From an uncultured Oscillospiraceae bacterium (GTDB lineage: Bacteria > Bacillota > Clostridia > Oscillospirales > Oscillospiraceae): DNA of 42,880 nucleotides. A program made the position numbers and the translations under genes. Under the pieces are notes generated by a model, which was given only the letters and a program-made list of their open reading frames with translations, made no database searches and was not told where the DNA came from. Where the stretch lies: NCBI GenBank assembly GCA_947629915.1, contig CANRFN010000040.1:1-42880 (forward strand), given 5' to 3'. Below, piece after piece: positions 34,794 to 42,402 of the stretch; the first letter of the stretch is position 1; each line of letters opens with the position of its first letter.

Positions 34794-34820
34794 ATGGAAA
34801 AGGAGGACACCTGGCCATGA
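34794..34820 (+). CDS. Possible 8-codon leader ORF
   Basis: ATG GAA AAG GAG GAC ACC TGG CCA TGA lies behind a GGAGGAG ribosome site, and its TGA overlaps the ATG of the lipoprotein (ATGA). The lipoprotein ribosome site AAGGAGG is inside it. This could couple translation or be chance. Confidence 0.25.
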   Translation: MEKEDTWP

Positions 34821-35224
34821 GAAGAAGAATTCTGGCCCTGCTGCTGTCTGTGGCCGTGTTTGCGCTCTGCCTTGCCGGCTGCGGCGGGGACAGCGCCGCG
34901 CCCACCGATCCCCCGGCCACAGACGCCCCGGAGGCACCCGGTACCGCCGAGGAGGACGTGCCGGAGGGCCAGTCTGCATACACCCTGATCTACCGAGACC
35001 AGAACGGGGATCCGGTCCCCGGCCTCACCGCCAACATCTGCGATGACGATGCCTGCACCCCCATGGTGACCGATGAGAACGGCACCATCCACTTCGTCCA
35101 GGCCAGCTTCGCCTATCACATCCAGGTGCTGAAGGTCCCAGAGGGCTATGATTTCGACCGCTCTCAGGAGTTCTACACCGAGGCCACCGGCGGCACCTAC
35201 GAGTTCACGGTTACCAAGAACTGA
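34817..35224 (+). CDS. Small lipoprotein with a carboxypeptidase-regulatory-like (SpaA/Cna-B-like) domain
   Basis: A 135-residue lipoprotein. The signal peptide (residues 3-20) ends in LAGCGG, with the lipidated Cys at 21. A Pro/Ala/Asp-rich linker follows to about residue 50. The rest is a single beta-sandwich: YTLIYRDQNGDPVPGLTANI, then MVTDENGTIHF and IQVLKVPEGYDF, the pattern of prealbumin-like and Cna-B-like domains. Cys at about 75 and 80 (CDDDAC) could form a disulfide. It stands alone between a good promoter and a strong terminator. It diverges from the redox operon. Its exposed CxxxxC pair makes it a conceivable client of that operon, but this is only positional inference. Confidence 0.85.
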   Translation: MRRRILALLLSVAVFALCLAGCGGDSAAPTDPPATDAPEAPGTAEEDVPEGQSAYTLIYRDQNGDPVPGLTANICDDDACTPMVTDENGTIHFVQASFAYHIQVLKVPEGYDFDRSQEFYTEATGGTYEFTVTKN

Positions 35225-35301
35225 GCCGTGGCGCTCCCCCAGGGACAGAGGCGAGCCAGAGAGGGCTTTCTATCGGCTAAAATGGGGTCCCGCCCAGGGA
35301 C

Positions 35302-35358
35302 AAACAGCAGCACCGATGCCAGGCAGGCGATCTGCCCGGCATCGGTGCTGCTGTTTTT
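35302..35358 (+). terminator. Strong terminator of the small lipoprotein gene
   Basis: A perfect 19-bp stem (AAACAGCAGCACCGATGCC and complement) encloses a 17-nt loop that itself holds GGCAG/CTGCC; a run of T follows. Confidence 0.85.
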
Positions 35359-35478
35359 ACTGATAGACTGCGGAGACAGTGGAATCAGCTGCAGGGAGAG
35401 AGACTGGCGGGTGCCGCGCCGTCCGGCTTTGCGGCAGGTTCGGGAGGCTGGCGCTTTCCGCCATGTGCCGCAAGGATA

Positions 35479-35511
35479 CAGCCCTGCCCAGGGAGACCCT
35501 GGGCAGGGCTG
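35479..35511. terminator. Hairpin after the SLH protein gene
   Basis: CAGCCCTGCCCAGGG and its complement form a 15-bp stem with a 3-nt loop. It lies 30 bases beyond the minus-strand stop. The minus-strand flank (TATCCTTG) is poor in T; the plus-strand flank (CACTTTTC) is better, so direction is uncertain. Confidence 0.6.
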
Positions 35512-35540
35512 CACTTTTCTGCGCTGGCAGGTACCGGCGC

Positions 35541-38500
35541 TCAATACAGCTCGTAGGAGCTGCAGAACTGGTACAGGATCCAGGCCAGATCCTTCCGGAG
35601 GGAGTCGTCATCGGAGCCCAGCCGGTCCCCTGCGGCCTGCAGGTATCCGCTGCCCATGGCCCAGCGCATGGCGTCCATATAGCACTCGTCCACATCGCCG
35701 TAGTCCGCAAAGCCGGAGAGGTCCGCCCGCTTGGACACGTCCAGGCCGCGGTACCGGGCGTAGTTCATCAGGATGGTTACCAGCTGTTCCTTGGTGATCT
35801 TGGTGTCCGGGTAGAAGTGGCCGGCCCCGTCCCCGGAGACGATGCCGTTGGCGTTGGCCCAATTCACCCCGTTCTGATACCACTCCGCCGGACAGTCTGT
35901 GAACTGATTGGGGACGAGAGACACGGGGGAGCCGGACATGTTCCAGAGCAGCACCACGATCATGCTGCGGGTGCAGGTGCCGTCCGGGTCAAAGGTGGTG
36001 GGGGAGGTGCCGGCCACCAGGCTGTGGTGGTACATGTAGGCCACGGCATCGAAATACCACTCCTGGGCGGGGACGTCTGTGAAGGGCACGGCCTCCTTCG
36101 CCCCGCAGCGGATGCAGGCCCCGTCCTCATAGGTGTGGCCCAGGGGCTCGGAGGCGTACTCCATGCTCCACTTGCCGCAGACGGAGCAGATGTACCGGAC
36201 CAGGCCGCCCTCTGTGCAGGTGGCGGGCTTGATCTCGGTGCGGAGAGAGAAGTCGTGGCCGGGAGCCGGGATCTCTGTGACCAGCTCAAAGCCGCAGTCC
36301 AGGCAGACCTGGAGGTCCGCGCCGGGCTCGGTGCAGGTGGCCTGTTCCTTGTGGAACACGGCGGAGAAGTGGTGCTCGCCGGTGGAGGGGAGGACCACCT
36401 CCTCGGTGTGGCCGCAGACGGTGCAGGTGACGGTCTGCAGGCCGTCCTCCTGGCAGGTCCGCTCCTTGATCACCGTGGGGGCGCCGTACTGGTGGGTGGC
36501 CGCCGCGGCAACGGTGCGTTGCTCCTGGGCGCCGCAGGTCTGGCAGATGTAGGTGAGCAGACTCCTCTGGGTGCAGTCCCCGGTGCCGCTGGGAACCGCC
36601 TCCCCAAACCGGTGGCCCAGGGCGGGGATCGCCGCGGCGGGCTGCAGGGTCTGTCCGCAGTCCTGGCAGAAGACGCCGCCGGTGCTGCCGTCTGTGGTGC
36701 AGGTGGCATCGGTCTGGTTGGCGAGAGAGGTGTGGCTGTGGCTGCAGATCCTGAGGGCGCTGGGCGTGAGGCCCTCCGTGTTCTCAGCCTCTTTCCCACC
36801 GGCGGAGACAAAGGACACCTGCACCAGGGTAACCCCCATGGGCACGTCTGCGGCGGAGAGGGTGAAGCTGTTCTGGCCGTTGACGGCTGGTGAGACCCCG
36901 TTGTTGGCGATCACCCGGTCCACGGCATACCCCTCCGGCGGCTGGATGGAGACCGTCACCGTCTCATCCACAGACAGGGAGACGATGGCGCCGGAGGTGG
37001 CGTTGTCTTTGCCGCCCACCCGGCACTGAAGGTTGCCGCCATCCTCGGCCACCAGCACCACCGTGCGGCTCTCTTTCGGGGCTTTCTCGGTGTCCACTTC
37101 CACGATCATCACCGGGTCCATGCCGCTGCAGGTGAGAATCAGCCCATTGGGGGTCTTCACCGCCGGGATCTCCGCCGCCCCGCTGAGAAGGCCATCGCTG
37201 CCCCGGTTCAGCTGGAAGGCCCGGAATCCGTTGGCGCTGGAGGCGCCCTCGGGGAAGGGGGCCAGGACGTGGAACGGGGTGTCCATGTCCGTCACCGTCC
37301 AGCCGCAGAGATCGGCGAAGGACAGGGACAGGAGGGAGGTGGCCAGCATGTCCTCTTTCGGCATCTGGAGATATGGCACCAGATTCATGGCTGCGGTGTA
37401 CACGGCGGCGTATGCCGGGTGCGTGGCGGTGAGCACGGAGCCGGTGAAGGACAGCCTGCCGTCCAGGGAGACATGGCGCATGGCCGCCGCCAGGTCTTTC
37501 AGGTACTTGTCCTCCCCGTCCGGGTCCTTGCAGGCGATGCGGGAGAGGTCCAGGGAATCGATGCTGTCCAGGAGGATGGGGCTGCTCCAGGGGCTCCAGA
37601 GGTTGGCGTCCGGCTGGCTCGCGGACTCTGCTGTTGGCTGGGAGACGGAGACAGACCAGGGCTGGGCCAGTTTCCCGGAGCGGGTGCCCGCCAGACCCTC
37701 CACCTGGAAGGTGTATGTGAGGCCGCCGTCTGCTGGATCGGTGCTGGGATCCCAGGGGAAGGAGACCCCGTCCACCGGGCAGATCTCGATGGAGTGGCTG
37801 TGCTCCTGGGCACAGGCCCAGTGCCACTGGAGGACATCCGGGTCTACGAGGCCGTTGTGGTCCTTGTCGAAAGAGGACCAGCCCTGGAGGGAGACGGCTT
37901 CGGCGTTATCGCCGGCTGCTGTCTTGGTAGCGGTATAGCGGACCTGGATGGACTGGTTGTATACCTCCTGGTCCGGGCTGGCCCAGGTGGTGCCGTTGGG
38001 GGTGGGGCGGATCAGGTCATCATCGAAGGAGACGGCGAGGTTGTATGTGGCGCCGGCGGCCACGGTGCCCAGGTGAGAGAGGCTGTGGGCGCTCACCTGG
38101 GGTGCGGAGCCGGTGGCGGGGGCGGCGCTGTTATAGAGCAGCGGGGTGGTGCCCAGGATGTCTGTGCCGTTGCCGGTGTAGAGGCCGTCCTCCGGGGCCT
38201 TGGCGGTTACCGCGAACTGCAGGTATGCCCCGGCGCCGGTGGTTACCAGGAGGCCGCCGTCTGCGTCCAGGCAGAAGCTGCTGTTTTTGGCCACAAGTGC
38301 CTCGGCGTACTCCCAGCTGTCTGCGGGGGAGAGTGTGCCGTCCGGGAGGGCGGAGAGCCTGCGGACCAGGATGTGGAGGCCATCTTCTGTCAGGGACTCA
38401 GCGCCCCGTCCCCGGAAGCTCACCTGCCAGCCGTCCTTGTTCTCCGTTTGCGTGGCTTTCAGGACGATGGCATCCGGCAGGGCGGAGGAATCCAGAGAGG

Positions 38501-39548
38501 TGCCGGTGATCTGAGGGATCGTGAATACGGTGCTGCCCACGGTGTAGCTGCTGTCTGCGTGCCAGAAGAGGCCGGTCTCATCCAAGCCTTTCAGCAGGGC
38601 GAGGTCGTTTTCCCCGCCGTCCACCCCGGGGGTGGAGGTGCCGGCGATGCTGCCGTCTGGGCTGAGCCGGACGGGGTCGTCCCAGGCGGCGTCCAGCATG
38701 TACCACGTGCCGGCCACCTGCACCGCGTTCCACAGCCGGACTTCCACGCCGTTCTCTGTGGCGCGGGTGCCCCAGAGCAGTACGTTGGGCAGGCCCATGA
38801 TCTGCAGCACGTATTGCACCGCCCGGGCGTAGCCGTTGGCGTTGCCCTCGTGGGTGAGCAGGGCGCTCGCGGTGCCGAGAGAGGAGATGTTGGCCTCGGT
38901 GCAGACCGTCTCATTCCGCTGGCTGATGGTGCGGATCACCTGGTCGTGGACGTACTGGATCTGCCGGGCGGTGCGGTCTGCCTGGGAGAGGCCGGTGCTG
39001 TCCAGAGCGCCGGCCTCGATGCCGATCTTCCGGGCGGCGTTCATCAGGCTGTCCTGGATGGCGGTGACGTCTGCCTTTGTGAGGCTCACCCCGTCCATGT
39101 GGAAGCTGCCGCTGCCGCCGGGGCCGAGTACGGCGTGGTACTTGCCGTCCTTGTCTGAGAAGATCCGCAGGGTGAGCCGGCTGGTGTCTATGTAGCAGGC
39201 GGCCGGGTGATCCATGGAGAAGGCGTATTTCGCCGCGGCAAAGTCCTGCATCAGGTTCTGATTGCCGCTGAGATATGCGGCGATCCCCTCCTGAGAGACC
39301 GGGGCCACCGTGCCCTGGCCGATGGGGACGGTGAGGTCCACGGAGGCCGCCCCGTCCTGGAGGGTGCCGTTTTGGAAGAGTACATTGAGGGCATCGTAGA
39401 TCCGCCGCCCCTGGCCGCTGAGCTGCCGGCCATACCAGTCTGTGCAGCGGTCTACGGTGTCCGCGGCGTCTGTGGCGGCAGCCGGGAAGACCACCAGGCC
39501 CGCCAGCATCGCCAGGGCCAGGAGAAGGGCTGTGAGGGTTCGTTTCAT
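35541..39548 (-). CDS. SLH-anchored surface protein with degenerate transglutaminase-like domain and CxxCG repeats
   Basis: A 1335-residue exported protein. A signal peptide spans residues 1-25. A transglutaminase-like domain (about 185-310) keeps the fold landmarks but not the triad: the Cys position of G.C.GYA is Ala237 (GNANGYA), the His of HAWN is Arg271 (RLWN), and only the Asp286 region (MLDAAWDD) remains. A long beta-rich middle part follows, with sandwich-like segments near 640-930. Residues about 935-1150 hold six CxxCG knuckles (FCQDCG, YICQTCG, VTCTVCG, QVCLDCG, YICSVCG, CIRCG) in TATCTEGG-type repeats. The C terminus (about 1153-1335) has three SLH domains (FTDVPAQEWYFDAVAYM first), which would bind pyruvylated cell-wall polymer. 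AAAGGTGG precedes the ATG. It is probably structural or sugar-binding on the cell surface, not an enzyme. Confidence 0.9.
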   Translation of the reverse strand: MKRTLTALLLALAMLAGLVVFPAAATDAADTVDRCTDWYGRQLSGQGRRIYDALNVLFQNGTLQDGAASVDLTVPIGQGTVAPVSQEGIAAYLSGNQNLMQDFAAAKYAFSMDHPAACYIDTSRLTLRIFSDKDGKYHAVLGPGGSGSFHMDGVSLTKADVTAIQDSLMNAARKIGIEAGALDSTGLSQADRTARQIQYVHDQVIRTISQRNETVCTEANISSLGTASALLTHEGNANGYARAVQYVLQIMGLPNVLLWGTRATENGVEVRLWNAVQVAGTWYMLDAAWDDPVRLSPDGSIAGTSTPGVDGGENDLALLKGLDETGLFWHADSSYTVGSTVFTIPQITGTSLDSSALPDAIVLKATQTENKDGWQVSFRGRGAESLTEDGLHILVRRLSALPDGTLSPADSWEYAEALVAKNSSFCLDADGGLLVTTGAGAYLQFAVTAKAPEDGLYTGNGTDILGTTPLLYNSAAPATGSAPQVSAHSLSHLGTVAAGATYNLAVSFDDDLIRPTPNGTTWASPDQEVYNQSIQVRYTATKTAAGDNAEAVSLQGWSSFDKDHNGLVDPDVLQWHWACAQEHSHSIEICPVDGVSFPWDPSTDPADGGLTYTFQVEGLAGTRSGKLAQPWSVSVSQPTAESASQPDANLWSPWSSPILLDSIDSLDLSRIACKDPDGEDKYLKDLAAAMRHVSLDGRLSFTGSVLTATHPAYAAVYTAAMNLVPYLQMPKEDMLATSLLSLSFADLCGWTVTDMDTPFHVLAPFPEGASSANGFRAFQLNRGSDGLLSGAAEIPAVKTPNGLILTCSGMDPVMIVEVDTEKAPKESRTVVLVAEDGGNLQCRVGGKDNATSGAIVSLSVDETVTVSIQPPEGYAVDRVIANNGVSPAVNGQNSFTLSAADVPMGVTLVQVSFVSAGGKEAENTEGLTPSALRICSHSHTSLANQTDATCTTDGSTGGVFCQDCGQTLQPAAAIPALGHRFGEAVPSGTGDCTQRSLLTYICQTCGAQEQRTVAAAATHQYGAPTVIKERTCQEDGLQTVTCTVCGHTEEVVLPSTGEHHFSAVFHKEQATCTEPGADLQVCLDCGFELVTEIPAPGHDFSLRTEIKPATCTEGGLVRYICSVCGKWSMEYASEPLGHTYEDGACIRCGAKEAVPFTDVPAQEWYFDAVAYMYHHSLVAGTSPTTFDPDGTCTRSMIVVLLWNMSGSPVSLVPNQFTDCPAEWYQNGVNWANANGIVSGDGAGHFYPDTKITKEQLVTILMNYARYRGLDVSKRADLSGFADYGDVDECYMDAMRWAMGSGYLQAAGDRLGSDDDSLRKDLAWILYQFCSSYELY

Positions 39549-39614
39549 CGGGACAAACCACCTTTCAAAAGTTTGCCGCGCCGAGATGGCAGGGCAGGGG
39601 AGAGGTTGGAGGGT

Positions 39615-40034
39615 CTAGGGGGACTGTGAAGGGATTTCCCTTGAATGGCCCCGCTTTGGAAGGGTTTTCAGGTATTGCTCCAGCACATCTGGGGGGATCT
39701 CGTCTGCGCCTGAGATGAAATAGTCCCGTGTCCAGAGCTGCGGACATTTGCCGGGCAGAAATTCCTGCCGGAGGATGGCACCGGTGCCGCGCTTCACCAG
39801 CCGCATCACATCGGCCGGTCCCAGACGGGGCGGGGCGTGTACCAACATCCTGCAGTAGTCCTGCCCGCACTCCAGGTCTATCAGGTCGATGTCGTTCTGT
39901 GCGCAGATTTGGACGGTGAGGGCGGTGAAGCGATCTCTCAGCCCATCTATCAGGAAGACCTTTCTGCGATAGCGCGGACAGAACACGAAGTGATAGGTCA
40001 TCGTGGAGACAGCGGCGCTGCGGTTGGCGTTCAT
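39615..40034 (-). CDS. IS200/IS605 TnpA-like protein lacking the HUH motif
   Basis: A 139-residue protein of the TnpA (Y1 single-strand transposase) fold: TMTYHFVFCPRYRRKVFL at 11-28, GTGAILRQEF at 83-92 and QLWTRDYFISG at 99-109 match the family well. The two metal-binding His of the DHVHLL motif are replaced (QDYCRML; Tyr60 and Arg62). The Gln four residues after the catalytic Tyr is Leu125. The Tyr itself (Tyr121, EQYLKTL) is kept. So the metal site needed for cleavage is gone. No tnpB is present. The frame is open, and the start ATG sits at the probable transcription start, inside a palindromic promoter. It is 66 bases upstream of the SLH gene, in the same direction. Likely a decayed or repurposed DNA-hairpin-binding protein. 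Confidence 0.85.
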   Translation of the reverse strand: MNANRSAAVSTMTYHFVFCPRYRRKVFLIDGLRDRFTALTVQICAQNDIDLIDLECGQDYCRMLVHAPPRLGPADVMRLVKRGTGAILRQEFLPGKCPQLWTRDYFISGADEIPPDVLEQYLKTLPKRGHSREIPSQSP

Positions 40035-40061
40035 GTATCTAAAATAGCATATTTCAGATAC
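40035..40061. promoter_or_regulatory. 27-bp palindrome at the TnpA-like gene start
   Basis: GTATCTAAAATA and TATTTCAGATAC pair over 12 positions (one G-T pair) around GCA. It touches the start codon and covers the -10 box, so it could be an operator, or a hairpin bound by the TnpA-like protein. Confidence 0.6.
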
Positions 40062-40069
40062 AAATGCAA
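40041..40069 (-). promoter_or_regulatory. Promoter of the TnpA-like gene, possibly giving a leaderless mRNA
   Basis: On the minus strand TTGCAT (40064-40069), an exact 17-nt spacer and TATTTT (40041-40046). Only six bases separate the -10 from the ATG, and no Shine-Dalgarno sequence is seen. Confidence 0.5.
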
Positions 40070-40768
40070 CCCCTTTTTTCCAGGACTCCCCTTTTTTCGG
40101 CGGTTTTTCGGGAGATGTGGCGGATCTCATCCTGGTGGGAACTGCGGGAGGGCGAGGTTGTGGGACAGGGAGACCACAGGACTGGGATGCCGGAAAGCCT
40201 TGAGACCGCAGAGAAGGTGGGAGATTAGGCATTTCCGCAGCAGAGAGTTTCAAGGCAGTCCCCTGCTGTCTGAGGTTGCCGATGGGACGGTATGGAGTAT
40301 CTTTGCGAAGGCTTGCGATTTCACGCGAGGAGCATGTGTGGACGCAGGCAGTGGGCAGACCGATGGAGTGCTGTTGCCGGACGCGGGTAGCTGGAAGCGG
40401 GAAGGTTGAACCCTGGAGGCCGCAGGTGCCTGGCTATTTTGGGGGGCGAGACAGCTTCTGCTTGCTGTGTGAAAAAATCCTTTACAGCTCTTATGACTTA
40501 AGAATAAATGAGGCACTTCTGGCTGAAACCGCATGTGCATCATGAGCCTGGCCCTCTCATGGACTGGTGATCGGGCGCTTCCCCAGGGATCAAGACTGCC
40601 GCATGCCGCACCATAGACGCCACAAGCCCATGTGGACCGGCGAACTTGAGGACGGAGAGCGCATATACAGGGGGATCCTCGGGGCTGACGTGCACCCAGG
40701 GACCAGCCTGAGAGAGGACTACCGGGCGGAGCGAGATCCGGAGAACGTTTCAAAGATTCCGCTGAAAC

Positions 40769-40855
40769 TTAATACTCCTGTAACATCTCACCGCGAACTT
40801 CTGCAATACCTGCCGGGTATCCTATGTCTTGCAAGTGGCGAACTTCTTTTTCATT
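40769..40855 (-). pseudogene. Short coding-like remnant
   Basis: A 28-codon minus-strand frame without a proper start reads EVRHLQDIGYPAGIAEVRGEM near its end and then stops at TAA. It has the look of the C terminus of a real protein. A well-formed GGAGG and ATG lie just upstream but in another frame, so a frameshift or truncation is likely. The parent family is not identified. Confidence 0.3.
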
Positions 40856-40873
40856 CTATCCTCCATTCTTTTT

Positions 40874-40904
40874 TAGACCGGGACATCGTGTTCCGGTCCC
40901 TTTT
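40874..40904 (+). terminator. Intrinsic terminator without an assigned gene
   Basis: GACCGGGAC and GTTCCGGTC form a 9-bp stem (one G-T pair) with a 5-nt loop, followed by CCTTTTTT. Confidence 0.65.
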
Positions 40905-40997
40905 TTGCCCTGATGGAGGAAAAAACTGGAATCTTGCGCGGACAGGTGCGCTGATGGTATCGCTTTGGTGCAGCCCCTTCCGCTCTGGACAGAGAAA

Positions 40998-41030
40998 ACG
41001 CCTCCCCTTCGGAATCCGAAGGGGAGGCGT
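40998..41030 (-). terminator. Terminator of the CmpB-like gene
   Basis: ACGCCTCCCCTTCGG and its complement form a perfect 15-bp stem with a 3-nt loop; on the minus strand TTTTCTCT follows. Confidence 0.85.
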
Positions 41031-41042
41031 TGGTGAGACAGC

Positions 41043-42341
41043 CTATTCCGCTTTGTCTGTTACGATCATGTTGGGCCAGCGGTGCTCGATGAAGGCGTCA
41101 TCATAGCGGTCGTCCAGAAAGCGCTCCACGATGCCGTGGGGCTCCGGGGAGACAGCCCGAACGTTGTACCGGATCATGGCCGCCGCGGTGAGTAGCCCGT
41201 TGCAGAGCATGGCGAAGACCACCACCCAGGTGGCGATCTTGCCGGCCACCGGAGGCACCTTTTCGATCACCCTGTCCATGGGCGGGTAGATGTTCTTCAC
41301 CCAGATCAAGGCCAGCAGCCCCCAGAAGAACATGAACAGCACGTTGGTGCGCCCGCCGATGTTCAGGGGCATGTTCGAGTAGTCCCAGAACACGGTGCCG
41401 AAGACCAGCTCGGTGAAGACGCTGCAGAGGTACTCATAGGCGCCGCCGATGAAAAAGCCGCCCAGGAAGACCCAGCGGTCTGATTTCTCCGCCAGCCGGT
41501 GGAGGGAGACGGTGAGCACCACGGCGCCGATGCCCCAGACGAAGCTGAAGGGGCCGTACAGGACGCTGGAGCGGTTCATCCACTCCCCATCCACGAGACC
41601 GCAGTAGAAGGTCTCCACGATGTCCCCCAGGAGAGCGCAGATCAGAAAGACCCAGACCAGCTTGTCCAGGCAGATGCCCTTGGCGAAGGTGTATTTCCCC
41701 TCCGCATCCTGGGCGTTCTCAATGCCGGGGTATGCCTTGCGGAGACGGCGCCAGATGTGGGAGGAGATGCGGTCTGCCAGGTTCTGGGTCTTGCCCATCT
41801 TTTGGGCCGCCCGCACCTCCGGGTTTTCGCCCCGGTGGACGGCGATCTCCATGACGATAAAGTCCAGGGCCAGGAGAACTGCGGCCACATAGACGATGAT
41901 CTCGATCACGAGATGGGGGACGAGGAGCAGGAAGGTGGCCAGCACCGGGTGGATGATGTAGTAGCAGAGAAGGTAGAGGACATCGATCACGATGGCGGAG
42001 ATCCACTCCTGAGCGGAACTGGGGATGCCGCCCCGGCCGGTGGACTCCCACACGGTGTTGCCGCTGATCCGGTGGGTGAAGGCGTTGGTGAGGCTGCGGA
42101 TCACGCTCAGCAGGACGAAGGTGATCACAAACTGCAGGACCAGGTGGCCGTCCAGGGTGGGCAGGACCTGTACCAGGATGGCAAAGGTGATGCCTGCGGG
42201 CAGTGAGATGGGCAGGGTGATGAGCCCGCGGTTGACAAAGCGGCGGTTCTGGATGGAATACCAGGCCGCCTCAACTGCCCAGGCGGCGAAGCCGTACACG
42301 AGGATGTACAGGAAGAAATCAAACAGGGATTGGGCCGTCAT
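41043..42341 (-). CDS. CmpB-type (putative ABC transporter permease) membrane protein, duplicated domain
   Basis: A 432-residue polytopic membrane protein with about ten hydrophobic segments. It contains two copies of the CmpB-like unit (PF06541 type, annotated as putative ABC transporter permease): one opening FFLYILVYGFAAWAVEAAWY and NRGLITLPISLP near residue 35, the second LICALLGDIVETFYCG with NRSSVLYGPFSFVWG near 245. The first copy covers about 1-190, the second about 220-390. The C-terminal 40 residues are soluble, ending MIVTDKAE. The ATG at 42341 follows GGAAGGAG; an in-frame start 17 codons upstream has no ribosome site. No ABC ATPase gene is beside it, so transport is unproven. Confidence 0.88.
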   Translation of the reverse strand: MTAQSLFDFFLYILVYGFAAWAVEAAWYSIQNRRFVNRGLITLPISLPAGITFAILVQVLPTLDGHLVLQFVITFVLLSVIRSLTNAFTHRISGNTVWESTGRGGIPSSAQEWISAIVIDVLYLLCYYIIHPVLATFLLLVPHLVIEIIVYVAAVLLALDFIVMEIAVHRGENPEVRAAQKMGKTQNLADRISSHIWRRLRKAYPGIENAQDAEGKYTFAKGICLDKLVWVFLICALLGDIVETFYCGLVDGEWMNRSSVLYGPFSFVWGIGAVVLTVSLHRLAEKSDRWVFLGGFFIGGAYEYLCSVFTELVFGTVFWDYSNMPLNIGGRTNVLFMFFWGLLALIWVKNIYPPMDRVIEKVPPVAGKIATWVVVFAMLCNGLLTAAAMIRYNVRAVSPEPHGIVERFLDDRYDDAFIEHRWPNMIVTDKAE

Positions 42342-42373
42342 GGAAATTCTCCTTCCGTGGGATGCTGAAGGGG

Positions 42374-42402
42374 ATTTTACCAGATCTATCAAGATAAGAC
42401 AA
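42374..42402 (-). promoter_or_regulatory. Promoter of the CmpB-like gene
   Basis: On the minus strand TTGTCT (42397-42402), an exact 17-nt spacer and TAAAAT (42374-42379), about 26 bases before the transcription-facing ribosome site. Confidence 0.6.

Larger units (their letters stand above)
40070..40997. other. Gene-poor stretch
   Basis: About 930 bases without a convincing gene. Open frames on both strands here lack recognisable domains and good ribosome sites. I see a plus-strand terminator (40874-40904) without an obvious gene to end, a duplicated GCGAACTTCT, and a short minus-strand coding-like remnant (40769-40855). The region may be the remains of a mobile element. Confidence 0.5.

Noticed and set aside
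37269..39158. 629-codon plus-strand open frame opposite the SLH protein
   Set aside because: Antisense shadow; the minus strand encodes signal peptide, domain landmarks and SLH repeats.
40070..40560. tnpB remnant beside the TnpA-like gene
   Set aside because: No zinc-ribbon or RuvC-like segment could be recognised in any frame.
40567..41106. 179-codon plus-strand frame before the CmpB-like gene
   Set aside because: Runs through the orphan terminator and into the end of a confident minus-strand gene; no ribosome site or domain.
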